Assembly (NCBI RefSeq): GCF_000702325.1
Contig: NZ_KL370891.1
Span: 1,448,917 to 1,512,916, forward strand
DNA: 64,000 bases
Origin: Thiomicrorhabdus sp. Milos-T2
Lineage (GTDB): Bacteria > Pseudomonadota > Gammaproteobacteria > Thiomicrospirales > Thiomicrospiraceae
Direction of reading: 5' to 3'
Shown here: piece by piece, positions 18,572 to 27,456 of the stretch
Position numbering within the stretch: the first letter of the stretch is position 1
Layout: every line of letters begins with the position of its first letter
Notes under the pieces: generated by a model
Told to the model about the DNA's origin: nothing
Databases searched by the model: none
Seen by the model: the letters and a program-made list of their open reading frames with translations, nothing else
Position numbers and translations under genes: made by a program

Positions 18572-20356
18572 TTAACTTGCTTCACCACGTACAGGTTTTC
18601 TGAAGCGTAATGCTAAATCTTCCAATTGAGCATTATCTACCAGGCCTGGTGCTTCAGTTAATAAGCAAGCAGCAGATTGTGTTTTAGGGAATGCGATAAC
18701 ATCACGAATGGAATCAATATTACCTAAAATCATGACTAAACGATCTAAACCAAATGCCATACCCGCATGAGGAGGACAACCGTATTTAAGCGCGTTTAAT
18801 AAGAAACCAAATTTCTCTTGTGCTTCTTCATCCGAAATACCCAATAATTTAAATACCGCTGCTTGCATATTTGTATCGTGAATACGAACTGAACCGCCAC
18901 CCACTTCTAAACCATTAATAACAAGGTCATAAGCTTTAGACAACATTTGCTCTGGAGCGTCATGATTTAATATTTCTTCAGTTGTCGCTTTAGGCTGTGT
19001 GAATGGGTGGTGAATCGCAGTCATTCGAGCTGCCTCTTCATCTTCTTCAAACATTGGGAAGTCTACAACCCATACCGGCTTAAATTTACCATTAAGCATA
19101 CCTAAGTCTTCACCAATTTTAACGCGTAAAGCCCCTAAAGCATCGTTCACAATACGGGCTTTATCTGCACCAAAGAACACAATATCGCCGTCTTGAGCAT
19201 GAACACGCTTCATAATTTCCATGACTTGATCAGGGAAGAACTTAACAATTGGAGATTGTAGACCTTCAATGCCTGCAGAAAGATCGTTAACCTTAATATA
19301 AGCTAAACCTTTTGCTCCATAGATGCTTACAAACTTAGTATAGGCATCAATATCTTTACGGCTCATTGAACCCGCACCAGGTACTTTTAGCGCTGCAACT
19401 CGACCTTTTGGATCTTTAGCAGGTGCTGCAAAAACCTTAAACTCAATATCTTGCAATAAATCAGCGACATCAACCAACTGCATATCAATACGCAAATCTG
19501 GACAATCAATACCATACTTTTCAATCGCTTCTGAATAAGGCATACGAGGGAAGTCGCCATCAAATTCATGACCAATCGTTTCTTTAAAAATGGTTTTAGT
19601 CAGACCTTCCATAACATTCATAACCGCTGCTTCTTCCATAAAAGAAGTCTCAATATCTAACTGCGTAAACTCTGGTTGACGGTCAGCACGTAAATCTTCA
19701 TCGCGGAAACAACGGGTAATTTGATAATAACGATCAAAACCAGACATCATTAATAACTGTTTAAACAACTGTGGAGACTGCGGTAACGCAAAGAATTTAT
19801 TTTGATGAGTACGACTTGGCACTAAATAATCACGAGCACCTTCAGGTGTTGATTTGGTTAAGATAGGCGTTTCAATATCCATAAAGTGGTTATCGTCTAG
19901 GTAACGTCGCATAGAACGTGTCACTTTATATCTCAGCATTAGAGTTTCTTGCATCTCGTCACGACGTAAATCAATGTAACGGTATTTAAGGCGTGTTTCT
20001 TCACCTACATTCTTATCATCTAACTGAAAAGGAATAGGTTCAGCCATACTTAATACATTAAGTTCTGAAGCCACAACTTCAATTTTACCCGTAGCCATAT
20101 TTGGGTTAATCGTACCTTCCGTTCTTGGAATAACCTTACCGGTAATTTGTAAAACGCACTCTGCACGAAGACGTTCTGCTTTGGCAAATATTTCTGCGGT
20201 ATCTGGGTTTACAACCACTTGCACCAAACCTTCACGGTCACGCAAATCGATAAAGATAACCCCACCATGGTCACGGCGACGATGCACCCAACCTGCTACG
20301 GTTACGGTTTGGTCAATGAATGATTCTGTAACTTGCCCACAATACTGCGTACGCAT
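18572..20356 (-). CDS. aspS: Aspartyl-tRNA synthetase
   Basis: Class II synthetase. It has an N-terminal OB fold for anticodon binding (about 1-105), the catalytic domain with motif 2 [20 protein letters not shown] and motif 3 [14 protein letters not shown], and the bacterial GAD insert (about 285-420). 594 residues is typical. Near the C terminus the coding sequence contains a perfect ACCAGGCCTGGT read as EAPGLVDN. Confidence 0.96.
   Translation of the reverse strand: MRTQYCGQVTESFIDQTVTVAGWVHRRRDHGGVIFIDLRDREGLVQVVVNPDTAEIFAKAERLRAECVLQITGKVIPRTEGTINPNMATGKIEVVASELNVLSMAEPIPFQLDDKNVGEETRLKYRYIDLRRDEMQETLMLRYKVTRSMRRYLDDNHFMDIETPILTKSTPEGARDYLVPSRTHQNKFFALPQSPQLFKQLLMMSGFDRYYQITRCFRDEDLRADRQPEFTQLDIETSFMEEAAVMNVMEGLTKTIFKETIGHEFDGDFPRMPYSEAIEKYGIDCPDLRIDMQLVDVADLLQDIEFKVFAAPAKDPKGRVAALKVPGAGSMSRKDIDAYTKFVSIYGAKGLAYIKVNDLSAGIEGLQSPIVKFFPDQVMEIMKRVHAQDGDIVFFGADKARIVNDALGALRVKIGEDLGMLNGKFKPVWVVDFPMFEEDEEAARMTAIHHPFTQPKATTEEILNHDAPEQMLSKAYDLVINGLEVGGGSVRIHDTNMQAAVFKLLGISDEEAQEKFGFLLNALKYGCPPHAGMAFGLDRLVMILGNIDSIRDVIAFPKTQSAACLLTEAPGLVDNAQLEDLALRFRKPVRGEAS
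18639..18650. repeat. ACCAGGCCTGGT palindrome inside aspS
   Basis: Perfect copy, coding for Pro-Gly-Leu about 20 residues before the end of the protein. Confidence 0.9.
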
Positions 20357-20421
20357 ACTCTTTAATACCTTTAATGAATTAACAGCTTAATTTTAAAAAA
20401 CCAAGCAGTTGTTATTACTTT

Positions 20422-20517
20422 GAGACCTTTGCACGAGGTAGGTGTAAAAGAAAAATGAGTAAAAACTAGGTGATTTTTAACCATTTTTATTCAACGATAC
20501 GCTCGTTCAAAAGACTC
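20422..20517. mobile_element. GAGACC-type miniature element, short class (about 96 bp)
   Basis: Left end GAGACCTTTGCACGAG is intact; the right end is diverged (CTCGTTCAAAAGACTCC). It lacks the central GAATAGCTAGCTATTC palindrome. It sits upstream of aspS. No target duplication is evident. Confidence 0.6.
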
Positions 20518-20625
20518 CTTTGGTTGTAAAATACACAACCTCTAAAATATATTTGTTTTAATCTTTCTTTTAATTCTAGCTAGACAATCTAGTTCGCTAT
20601 ATCGATTAGCAAACTTAGCCAAAAA

Positions 20626-21327
20626 TTATTTCTCACTCAGCGGAGGTGAAACTGGCTTAACACTTTGAGAATTTTGCTGATTTTCTAATTCTTCTAATTC
20701 TTCTGATTTAGCGTTTTTACGTTTCTTCATACCAGGAACAACAACCCCACCTGAAATCACCATTTTTAAAGCATCATCAACACTCATTTCCAGCTCAACA
20801 ATTTCATGACGGTTTGCCATAATAAAAAAACCAGAGGTTGGGTTAGGCGTAGTAGGTACAAATAAATTCACCACATCATTAATCCCCGTCTTTTTCTGAG
20901 CTTCAGCTTGATGTGAACTCGTTTGAAAAGCCAGTGTCCACAACCCTTTTCTTGGGTATTCAATTAAATAAGCTTTTTCAAAGGTTTGATCACCAGAACC
21001 CAAAACTGCCTCAGCAATTTGTTTTACCGCATTGTATATTGAACGAACCAAAGGGATTCTTGATAAGAATGCTTCCCATAATTCTATAAGTTTACTGCCC
21101 AATAAATTAGCAACGAAAATCCCCGTTATTAATATAAGCAAAAAGGATAAAACCACCCCTAACCCAGGAATATTAAAGCCTAGTAGTACTTCAGGTCGAT
21201 AATCATGAGGTATTAGTAACAATGTTTGATCGAAAAAATCGACCAAAAACCTAATGACGGCAATGGTCACACCTAATGGCAACCAAACTAACAAACCGGC
21301 AATCAAGTAACGCTTAAAAAAAGACAC
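20626..21327 (-). CDS. DUF502-family membrane protein
   Basis: Function unknown. Two membrane helices (about 6-30 and about 55-80) flank a loop, followed by the family's ANLLGSKLIELWEAFLSRIPLVRSIYNAVKQ region, a cytoplasmic beta-rich part (FEKAYLIEYPRKGLWTLAFQ) and the NLFVPTTPNPTSGFF motif. The Lys/Glu/Gln-rich tail is variable. Length 233 aa fits the family. In many proteobacteria a DUF502 gene lies next to aspS, as here. Confidence 0.85.
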   Translation of the reverse strand: MSFFKRYLIAGLLVWLPLGVTIAVIRFLVDFFDQTLLLIPHDYRPEVLLGFNIPGLGVVLSFLLILITGIFVANLLGSKLIELWEAFLSRIPLVRSIYNAVKQIAEAVLGSGDQTFEKAYLIEYPRKGLWTLAFQTSSHQAEAQKKTGINDVVNLFVPTTPNPTSGFFIMANRHEIVELEMSVDDALKMVISGGVVVPGMKKRKNAKSEELEELENQQNSQSVKPVSPPLSEK

Positions 21328-21595
21328 TTAACACGACCTAAAGAATTAACAATAAGAAAACAACGTATTATAAAGTAAATCACAACACTTTTAACAACAG
21401 ATTTACACTTTAAGGATAGCTTTTCACAATTATTTTAACCCTTTTAAAAAACAGCCAAAACTCAGGTTAATTAAAGACCTTTATACAAGATAAGAACGAA
21501 AATGCACAAACTGTATAGCCATGGTTTACAATCATCAATAAATCGAAGAACATTGAAACTTATCTCCTTTAAAAACACATTTAAGAGCAAATAAA

Positions 21596-22381
21596 ATGAC
21601 AGAGCTTTCCTCGACACAACTTCTAATATTTAGCGGGATTTTAGGCTTAGTAATAGGTAGCTTTTTATCGATGCTAACCTGGCGACTACCACGCATTATG
21701 ATGCTTGAGGAAGAAGCCCAATTTAAAGAGATCAGTTTAGGCGGTTCAAAATGCCCTAAATGTCATGCCAACCTACCTTGGTATAGACTTATTCCACTTT
21801 TTAGCTGGCTATCCACAAAAGGAAAATGTCACAATTGTCAGGCAAAAATTTCACCACGCTACCCCATAATCGAAACGTCAACGGCTTTACTTACGATTGC
21901 CTGTATGTGGCAATTTGGACTCACACCTGAAGGGATTGCCGCTACTTTATTTAGTTGGATATTAATTGCTATTTTTGTGATTGATTTTGAACATCAACTC
22001 ATTTTAGACAATTTAAGTCTGCCACTGCTTTGGCTAGGACTACTCTTTAATACACAAACCTTATTTGCATCACCCGTTGATGCGATTTGGGGAGCCGCAA
22101 TTGGCTATTTACTGCTTTGGATTGTTTTTCATGCCTTTAAAATGTTAACGGGTAAAGAAGGTATGGGCTATGGTGATTTTAAGCTTTTAGCGGCTTTAGG
22201 TGCTTGGTTTGGCTTCATTGCTTTGCCACAAATTATATTAATAGCAGCCGTAACCAGCATTTTAATTGGCATTATAGGAATGATTTTAAAAACGCGTGGG
22301 CGAGATACCCCTATGGCATTTGGTCCATTTCTAGCCATTGCTGGCTGGGCAACTTTATTCTTAGGTCCTAATATATTTTAA
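21596..22381 (+). CDS. pilD: Prepilin peptidase / N-methyltransferase PilD
   Basis: Inner-membrane aspartic protease that cleaves and methylates type IV pilins and type II secretion pseudopilins. The N-terminal zinc motif has two CxxC pairs (CPKCHANLP and CHNCQ). The two catalytic Asp are in VIDFEHQLILD and GMGYGDFKLL. About seven membrane helices. No pilB or pilC is adjacent, so its partner genes lie elsewhere. A GGGTAT-type element begins 13 bp after its stop. Confidence 0.95.
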   Translation: MTELSSTQLLIFSGILGLVIGSFLSMLTWRLPRIMMLEEEAQFKEISLGGSKCPKCHANLPWYRLIPLFSWLSTKGKCHNCQAKISPRYPIIETSTALLTIACMWQFGLTPEGIAATLFSWILIAIFVIDFEHQLILDNLSLPLLWLGLLFNTQTLFASPVDAIWGAAIGYLLLWIVFHAFKMLTGKEGMGYGDFKLLAALGAWFGFIALPQIILIAAVTSILIGIIGMILKTRGRDTPMAFGPFLAIAGWATLFLGPNIF

Positions 22382-22393
22382 GAAAAATCTTTT

Positions 22394-22697
22394 GGGTATC
22401 CGTATTTTATGATTGATTATCCAGTATTGTAAAAATTAACCACGAAGACACAGAGGCACGAAGGTTAAAAAAACAAATAAAAGTGATTCGAAAATCTTAG
22501 CCCAAAAATCTTAAGTCATGCCTATAAGCTCCGTATTTGTAAAGTTTAAAATTTATAAAGTTTAAAAACGATTAATTTATTACATTTAGTTTGCTTATTC
22601 GTTAAATTTAAGTTGGTATTAGATATTAGAAATCTTCGTGCTTTCCTGTCTTCGTGGTTAAAAGGTTTGTTTAATCAATCATAAAATACATATACCC
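22394..22697. mobile_element. GGGTAT-type miniature element, copy 2 (304 bp)
   Basis: Same terminal and internal inverted repeats as copies 1 and 3. Flanks AATCTTTT / AATCTTAT match at 7 of 8 positions. It makes up most of the 534-bp gap after pilD; the remainder holds a terminator and AT-rich DNA. Confidence 0.8.
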
Positions 22698-22753
22698 AAT
22701 CTTATAAACAAAACTGTAGCAAAATCATAAACTTCAGATTAAAACTTAAATAC

Positions 22754-22780
22754 AAAAAAAGCGCCGATGGCGCTTTTTTT
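22754..22780. terminator. Bidirectional terminator between pilD and the DUF3579 gene
   Basis: Seven A, stem GCGCC / GGCGC with a short loop, then seven T, so it can work on both strands for these two converging genes. Confidence 0.85.
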
Positions 22781-22915
22781 CGTTAACCCATAATCAGGTT
22801 AAGTTTCTAGTTTTTACTTAAAGTTTTTTACTTATAATTTTAACATTTTAAGGTTTTAACATTTCCACCCAAAAACTCAATTCTATTAACTTACTTTTAA
22901 GCTAATAATACTGCA

Positions 22916-23209
22916 TTACTGCCCTATCTTAGACTCAACCAAATCACAAATAGCAGTCATTTGTAACTTATTACTTTTGACAAAATTCATTACATATTGA
23001 AACATACCCGGATTTTTCTCTTCCAAAGCCATATCAATAATCAAGCACTTCTGCCCATCATAAAGCTCAGGATGAAGCATGTCTGAATACACTAAACGCT
23101 GCATCTCATAGGTTGCACCCATAGATGAAATACGGTCAATCCAATCACTTGGTCTAAATTTGCGCCCATCTTCGGTAACGCCTTGAATAATATATTTACA
23201 TTGGTGCAC
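22916..23209 (-). CDS. DUF3579-family protein, 97 aa
   Basis: Small soluble protein of unknown function. The N-terminal phrase IIQGVTEDGRKFRPSDWIDRI and the later GQKCLIIDMALEEKNPGMFQYVMNFV match my memory of the DUF3579 family of beta- and gammaproteobacteria. No catalytic motif is evident. It is a single gene between two terminator-like regions. Confidence 0.75.
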   Translation of the reverse strand: MHQCKYIIQGVTEDGRKFRPSDWIDRISSMGATYEMQRLVYSDMLHPELYDGQKCLIIDMALEEKNPGMFQYVMNFVKSNKLQMTAICDLVESKIGQ

Positions 23210-23331
23210 TTTAACTAGTCCATATCCAGAATTTTTATCCCTCGAATTTTACCACAATAATCACTTTTCTTTCATTTCAAAAAAGAGTTTTTTAGCTCTT
23301 TTTAAATACCTTATTTCAATCAATAACTTAT

Positions 23332-23343
23332 ACCAGGCCTGGT
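23332..23343. repeat. ACCAGGCCTGGT palindrome upstream of the DAHP synthase gene
   Basis: Perfect copy in the 327-bp gap between the divergent DUF3579 gene and aroG. The rest of this gap is AT-rich, with a short inverted repeat (AAAAAGAG / CTCTTTTT) at about 23279-23304 and no gene. Confidence 0.9.
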
Positions 23344-23536
23344 GATTAAGATTTTAAAAAACGCTTAAAACTTAATCAAGCGGAATCAATTATTTGCAAT
23401 TATGTGAATTGATTAAGTAAATCTAAAGCAAACACTTATATAAAATGGCATAATATTCCGTCTTATAAAGTAACCTACAACTAGCTGCATAAGCAGCAGC
23501 AATACTTACCCCAAAACTCAAGATTAAGGTTTAAAA

Positions 23537-24607
23537 ATGACGCAGTATCAAACAGATGACTTACGCATCAAAAACATCACAGAGGTGCGTGCTCCCAGTG
23601 AATTGCATAACGAACTCCCTCTAAGCGAAAATGCCGCTCAGACGGTTTATGATACGCGTCAACAAATTCACAATATTCTCGCTGGACGTGATGATCGTCT
23701 TCTAGTTGTTATTGGGCCTTGTTCAATTCACGATACTGGCGCGGCTCGTGAGTACGCTAAAAAATTAAAAGAACAAATTGAGCTTTACAAAGAAGACTTA
23801 CTCATTGTTATGCGTGTTTACTTTGAAAAACCAAGAACTACTGTAGGCTGGAAGGGTTTGATTAATGACCCAGATTTAAATGACTCTTTTAAAATTAATA
23901 AAGGCTTAGGCTTGGCTCGTGAGCTATTACGTGATGTTAATGACATGGGTGTTCCAGCAGCGACTGAATTCTTAGATTTAATTTCTCCACAATATATTGC
24001 TGACCTTATCTCTTGGGGCGCCATTGGGGCACGCACCACAGAAAGCCAAGGACACCGTGAATTAGCTTCAGGCCTATCTTGTCCAATTGGTTTTAAAAAT
24101 GGAACCGACGGTAGTTTTAAAATTGCCGTTGATGCTATTCGTGCAGCCAATAATCCTCACATTTTTATGTCCATGACTAAAGAAGGTCAATCCGCTATTT
24201 TTGAAACTAACGGTAATGAAGATTGTCATGTTATTTTACGCGGTGGAAATGATGGCCCTAACTATGAAGCTTCTTTTGTGGCTGATGCCGTTAACCAATT
24301 ACAATCGGCTAAAGTTGAAGATAAACTGATGGTTGACTGTAGTCATGCAAATAGCAGTAAACAACATGAAAGACAGTTAATTGTTGCTGATTCTATTGCT
24401 GAACAATTAGCCGATGGCTCTCCATACATTATGGGAGCAATGGTAGAAAGTCATTTAGTTGGCGGTCGTCAAGATGTAGAACCAGGAAAACCCTTAAACT
24501 ATGGTCAAAGTATTACCGATGCTTGTATCGATTGGGATGATAGCTTAACTGTCTTAGAAACCCTCTCGAATGGCGTAAAAGCGCGTAGAAATCATCAAGC
24601 AAAATAA
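23537..24607 (+). CDS. aroG: 3-deoxy-7-phosphoheptulonate synthase (DAHP synthase, type I)
   Basis: First step of the shikimate pathway: phosphoenolpyruvate plus erythrose 4-phosphate. Type I alpha motifs are all visible: VVIGPCSIHD, MRVYFEKPRTTVGWKGL, GARTTESQGHRELASGLS, PIGFKNGTDG and the metal-binding DCSHANSSK. 356 residues. Which feedback class (Phe, Tyr or Trp) cannot be read by eye; the symbol aroG is by analogy. It is followed by a strong terminator. Confidence 0.93.
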   Translation: MTQYQTDDLRIKNITEVRAPSELHNELPLSENAAQTVYDTRQQIHNILAGRDDRLLVVIGPCSIHDTGAAREYAKKLKEQIELYKEDLLIVMRVYFEKPRTTVGWKGLINDPDLNDSFKINKGLGLARELLRDVNDMGVPAATEFLDLISPQYIADLISWGAIGARTTESQGHRELASGLSCPIGFKNGTDGSFKIAVDAIRAANNPHIFMSMTKEGQSAIFETNGNEDCHVILRGGNDGPNYEASFVADAVNQLQSAKVEDKLMVDCSHANSSKQHERQLIVADSIAEQLADGSPYIMGAMVESHLVGGRQDVEPGKPLNYGQSITDACIDWDDSLTVLETLSNGVKARRNHQAK

Positions 24608-24640
24608 ACTTACCTTTCTACATCGCGATTTCAAGTAAAA

Positions 24641-24677
24641 GGCTCAATACTTAAGTTTAAGTATTGAGCCTTTTTTA
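24641..24677 (+). terminator. Terminator after DAHP synthase gene
   Basis: A long stem, GGCTCAATACTTAA paired with TTAAGTATTGAGCC, followed by six T. It lies between the converging aroG and thiL genes. Confidence 0.9.
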
Positions 24678-24698
24678 TCAAACATTCAAAAACCCAAC

Positions 24699-25685
24699 TT
24701 AAAAGTGTAAATAACCTTTTAACCCTTTTTGTGAAAACTCTTCACCATTATGTATTAAAACAAGGTTTTCACTTTTTAGCACTCGACCTATTTCCGTCAC
24801 TGCAACGCCTACTTTTTTAGCTTTTTCCTGCACCTCTACTAAATTAGCTTCTTTTATAGTAAAGCAAATCTGATAATCATCTCCCCCCGCTAAAATTGCT
24901 GACCAATCCTGAGAAGTTTCAATATAATTTTTGGCCGGTTCAGAAAGTGGAATTTTCTGTAATTCAATCTCCGCATTTAACCCGCACGTTGAATGCTCAA
25001 AAATATGCCCTATGTCGGCCAATAAACCATCAGAAATATCAATCGCACTCGTTGCGTAATCACATAAAACCGAACTCAATTCAAGCTGAGGTGTAGGTCT
25101 ATTTAAAGCCTGTAATAAAAAATCTATTTCACTATCATTTAAATCATTTTTAACCAGGCCTGGTAGATTATCTTGCGCCACCTTTAACCCTAATGCACCA
25201 TCTCCAATAGTATTGGTTACACAAATTAAGTCACCTAATTGAGCGCCGGAACGCAATACCGCCTTACCTTGTTCTACCCATCCTTGCGCAGTTACCGTAA
25301 TGGTTAAATGACCTTTTGTGGTATCTCCACCAATCAGCGGAATAGTATAACGTTCACTTATTGCTTTTAAGCCTTTTGAAAATGACTTTAACCAGGCCTG
25401 GTCATTATTAGGTAAAGTCAACGCTAAAGAGAAAAATCCAGGTTTCGCCCCCATTGCTGCTAAATCACTTAAGTTAACAGCCACCGCTTTCCAAGCAATA
25501 TCAAACCCACTGGTCTCTTCAGGAAAATGCACTCCACTAACTAAAGTATCGGTTACGACAACAAGTTGATGATTTGGTGGTACATTCATAACCGCACCAT
25601 CATCACCAATCCCTAATTCATCTAAAGCCAACCCTTTGGATAAAGGTTGAAAACATTCTTTTATTAACTCGAATTCTGATGCCAT
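24699..25685 (-). CDS. thiL: Thiamine-monophosphate kinase ThiL
   Basis: Phosphorylates thiamine monophosphate to the active diphosphate. Motifs: GIGDDGAVM (metal/ATP), VVTDTLVSGVHF, DLAAMGAKP, GGDTTKG and DISDGLLADIGHI. I take the ATG at 25685 (MASEFELIKE). An earlier in-frame ATG at 25757 would place 24 residues inside a repeat element, with sequence unlike the family. No good ribosome site is seen before 25685. Two palindromes occur in the gene, one read as LPGLVK and the other as DQAWLK. Confidence 0.93.
   Translation of the reverse strand: MASEFELIKECFQPLSKGLALDELGIGDDGAVMNVPPNHQLVVVTDTLVSGVHFPEETSGFDIAWKAVAVNLSDLAAMGAKPGFFSLALTLPNNDQAWLKSFSKGLKAISERYTIPLIGGDTTKGHLTITVTAQGWVEQGKAVLRSGAQLGDLICVTNTIGDGALGLKVAQDNLPGLVKNDLNDSEIDFLLQALNRPTPQLELSSVLCDYATSAIDISDGLLADIGHIFEHSTCGLNAEIELQKIPLSEPAKNYIETSQDWSAILAGGDDYQICFTIKEANLVEVQEKAKKVGVAVTEIGRVLKSENLVLIHNGEEFSQKGLKGYLHF
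25153..25164. repeat. ACCAGGCCTGGT palindrome inside thiL (first)
   Basis: Perfect copy read as Pro-Gly-Leu. Confidence 0.9.
25391..25402. repeat. ACCAGGCCTGGT palindrome inside thiL (second)
   Basis: Perfect copy read as Gln-Ala-Trp, a different frame from the copy 238 bp away in the same gene. Confidence 0.9.
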
Positions 25686-25699
25686 AACTTTGTATTTTT

Positions 25700-25987
25700 G
25701 GGTATCCGTATTTTGTGATTGATTATCCAGTATTGTAAAAATTAACCACGAAGACACAGAGGCACGAAGGTTGAAAAAACAAATAAAAGTGATTCAAAAA
25801 TCATAACCTTACAATCTTAAGTCACGCCTATAAACTCGGTATTTGTAAAGTTTAACAGCGATTAATTTATTACGTTTAGTTTGGTTATTCGTTAAATTTA
25901 AGTTGGTATTAGATATTAGAAATCTTCGTGCTTTCGTGTCTTCGTGGTTAAAAGGTTTGTTTAATCAATCATAAAATACATATACCC
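25700..25987. mobile_element. GGGTAT-type miniature element, copy 3 (288 bp)
   Basis: Cleanest copy: terminal inverted repeats and an exact 8-bp direct repeat, GTATTTTT, on both sides. Its edge is only 14 bp from the thiL start codon, so it supplies nearly the whole thiL leader and separates thiL from nusB. The remaining bases up to nusB hold that gene's terminator. Confidence 0.85.
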
Positions 25988-26033
25988 GTATTTTTTAACC
26001 CATATCTAATAGGAGGATGTTGATTCTAACAAA

Positions 26034-26062
26034 TAAAAAAAGCCCTGCTTTAAAGCAGGGCT
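26034..26062 (-). terminator. Terminator after nusB
   Basis: On the minus strand: an 11-bp perfect self-complementary stem AGCCCTGCTTT / AAAGCAGGGCT followed by seven T. Confidence 0.85.
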
Positions 26063-26119
26063 TAAATAATCCGCTTGGTGTAATAATTACCAAAAATCAC
26101 CAAGTAAATTTAAAACACT

Positions 26120-26599
26120 TTAGGCAAACTCAGCTTCACGTAATTCTTTTGCCGCTTTGTCTAAAATACCATTTACGTATTTATGACTCTCTTCAGCACC
26201 AAAACGTTTAGCAAGTTCAACACTTTCATTAATAACCACTTTGTACGGAATCTCGATTTTAGACTGCAACTCATAAACACCCATACGCATAATCGCACGT
26301 TCAACGGGGTCAATGCGTGCTACAGAACGGTCTAAATGTTCACTATATAAAGCATCTAGTGCTTCTGAATTTTGAGAGACATACGAAATAATTTCTTTAA
26401 AGAAATCAAATTCTAACCCTTCCAATAAACCATCTTCATTAAACTGTTTAATAATTTCTGGAATCTCTTCATTAGTCATCTGCCACTGATAAAGTGCTTG
26501 CAGAGCAACCCTACGCGATTGAGTTCTAGGAGTAATTTGGCCTTCATGTTCTGCGACTTCTTCGCCCTGGCCTGGTTGAATATCTTTGATTGTTTTCAT
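26120..26599 (-). CDS. nusB: Transcription antitermination factor NusB
   Basis: Binds boxA RNA with NusE in rRNA antitermination. The helical family pattern is clear: RRVALQALYQWQMT, LDRSVARIDPVERAIMRMGVYEL and VINESVELAKRFGAEESHKYVNGILDK. At 159 residues it has an N-terminal extension of about 25 residues compared with the usual start. A 10/12 match to the palindrome (26565-26576) lies in that extension. Its ATG overlaps the ribH stop by one base. Confidence 0.95.
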   Translation of the reverse strand: MKTIKDIQPGQGEEVAEHEGQITPRTQSRRVALQALYQWQMTNEEIPEIIKQFNEDGLLEGLEFDFFKEIISYVSQNSEALDALYSEHLDRSVARIDPVERAIMRMGVYELQSKIEIPYKVVINESVELAKRFGAEESHKYVNGILDKAAKELREAEFA

Positions 26600-27060
26600 T
26601 AAAGTTGCTTCAACACGTTAACCATTTCAATAGCAGAAACCGTAGCTTCTTCACCTTTATTACCCATTTTGGTACCAGAACGCTCAATTGCTTGTTCAAT
26701 TGAGTTTACGGTTAAAATACCAAAAGCAACCGGTACGCCGTATTTCAACATTACACTGCTAATGCCTTTAGTTGCTTCACCTGCAACATAGTCAAAATGA
26801 GGAGTTCCACCCTGAATCACTGCACCTAATGCAACAATGGCATCGTACTTACCAGAAGCGGCCATTTTTTCCACAGCCAAAGGGACTTCAAATGCGCCAG
26901 GAACGATAACTTGGGTAATGTTATCAGCAGAACCACCATGTCTTTCTACGACTTCAATAGAACCTTTTACAAGGTGGTCAACCACAAAGCTATTCCATCT
27001 TGTTACCACAAAGCCAAGCTTCATTCCTTCAGCATTTAAATTGCCTTGAATCATTTCCAT
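26599..27060 (-). CDS. ribH: 6,7-dimethyl-8-ribityllumazine synthase RibH
   Basis: Penultimate step of riboflavin synthesis, forming hollow oligomers. Active-site motifs: VTRWNSFVVDHL, VPGAFEVPLAVEKMA and ALGAVIQGGTPHFDYVAGEATKGI, the last with the catalytic His. 153 residues is normal. The gene is separated from the ribB-type gene by 396 bp, mostly a GAGACC-type element, where these genes would normally be tightly packed. Confidence 0.96.
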   Translation of the reverse strand: MEMIQGNLNAEGMKLGFVVTRWNSFVVDHLVKGSIEVVERHGGSADNITQVIVPGAFEVPLAVEKMAASGKYDAIVALGAVIQGGTPHFDYVAGEATKGISSVMLKYGVPVAFGILTVNSIEQAIERSGTKMGNKGEEATVSAIEMVNVLKQL

Positions 27061-27135
27061 AATCTACTTCTCTTAAATTCTATTTGTATTAGCCGGTTAT
27101 TTTGCCATAAATTACCGGGTTTAAAAACTTATTCT

Positions 27136-27394
27136 GAGACCTTTGCACGAGATAGGTGCGAAAGAAAAATAGGCGTAAGTACCCTTGAGGGTAAAAAATT
27201 TGCCTGATTCTCGACTTACCCCTTCGGGCGTCGAGTTCTTCGTTTGCGGCGGAAAACGCAGGGAATAGCTAGCTATTCGCAAGTTGTCGCCCAACGGAAG
27301 TGCCCTTGGGGTACAACAAAAATCAGGTGAATTTTTACCCTCAAGGGGCACCTAGAACCATTTTTACTCGTGCCTACTCTCGTGCAAAGGTCTC
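27136..27394. mobile_element. GAGACC-type miniature element, long class (259 bp)
   Basis: Terminal inverted repeats are intact at both ends and the central GAATAGCTAGCTATTC palindrome is present. Compared with the 159-bp class it has extra blocks on both sides of the core. Flanks ATTCT / ATTCC match at 4 of 5 bases. It sits inside the rib operon between ribH and the ribB-type gene. Confidence 0.85.
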
Positions 27395-27456
27395 ATTCCA
27401 ACCAGGAAAACCTAAAACAACCTTTTTTAAATTGATAAGACCTACGTAAAGATCTC

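Noticed and set aside
25685-25757. N-terminal extension of thiL by 24 residues
   Set aside because: The extension starts within the GGGTAT-type element and does not resemble ThiL proteins.
27121-27351. Open frame starting MPLEGKNSP inside a long GAGACC-type element, with similar frames at 48213-48485 and 62015-62239
   Set aside because: The frames coincide with the repeat itself and reflect its shared sequence; they have no ribosome site, differ at the 3' end with the flanking DNA, and resemble no protein I know.
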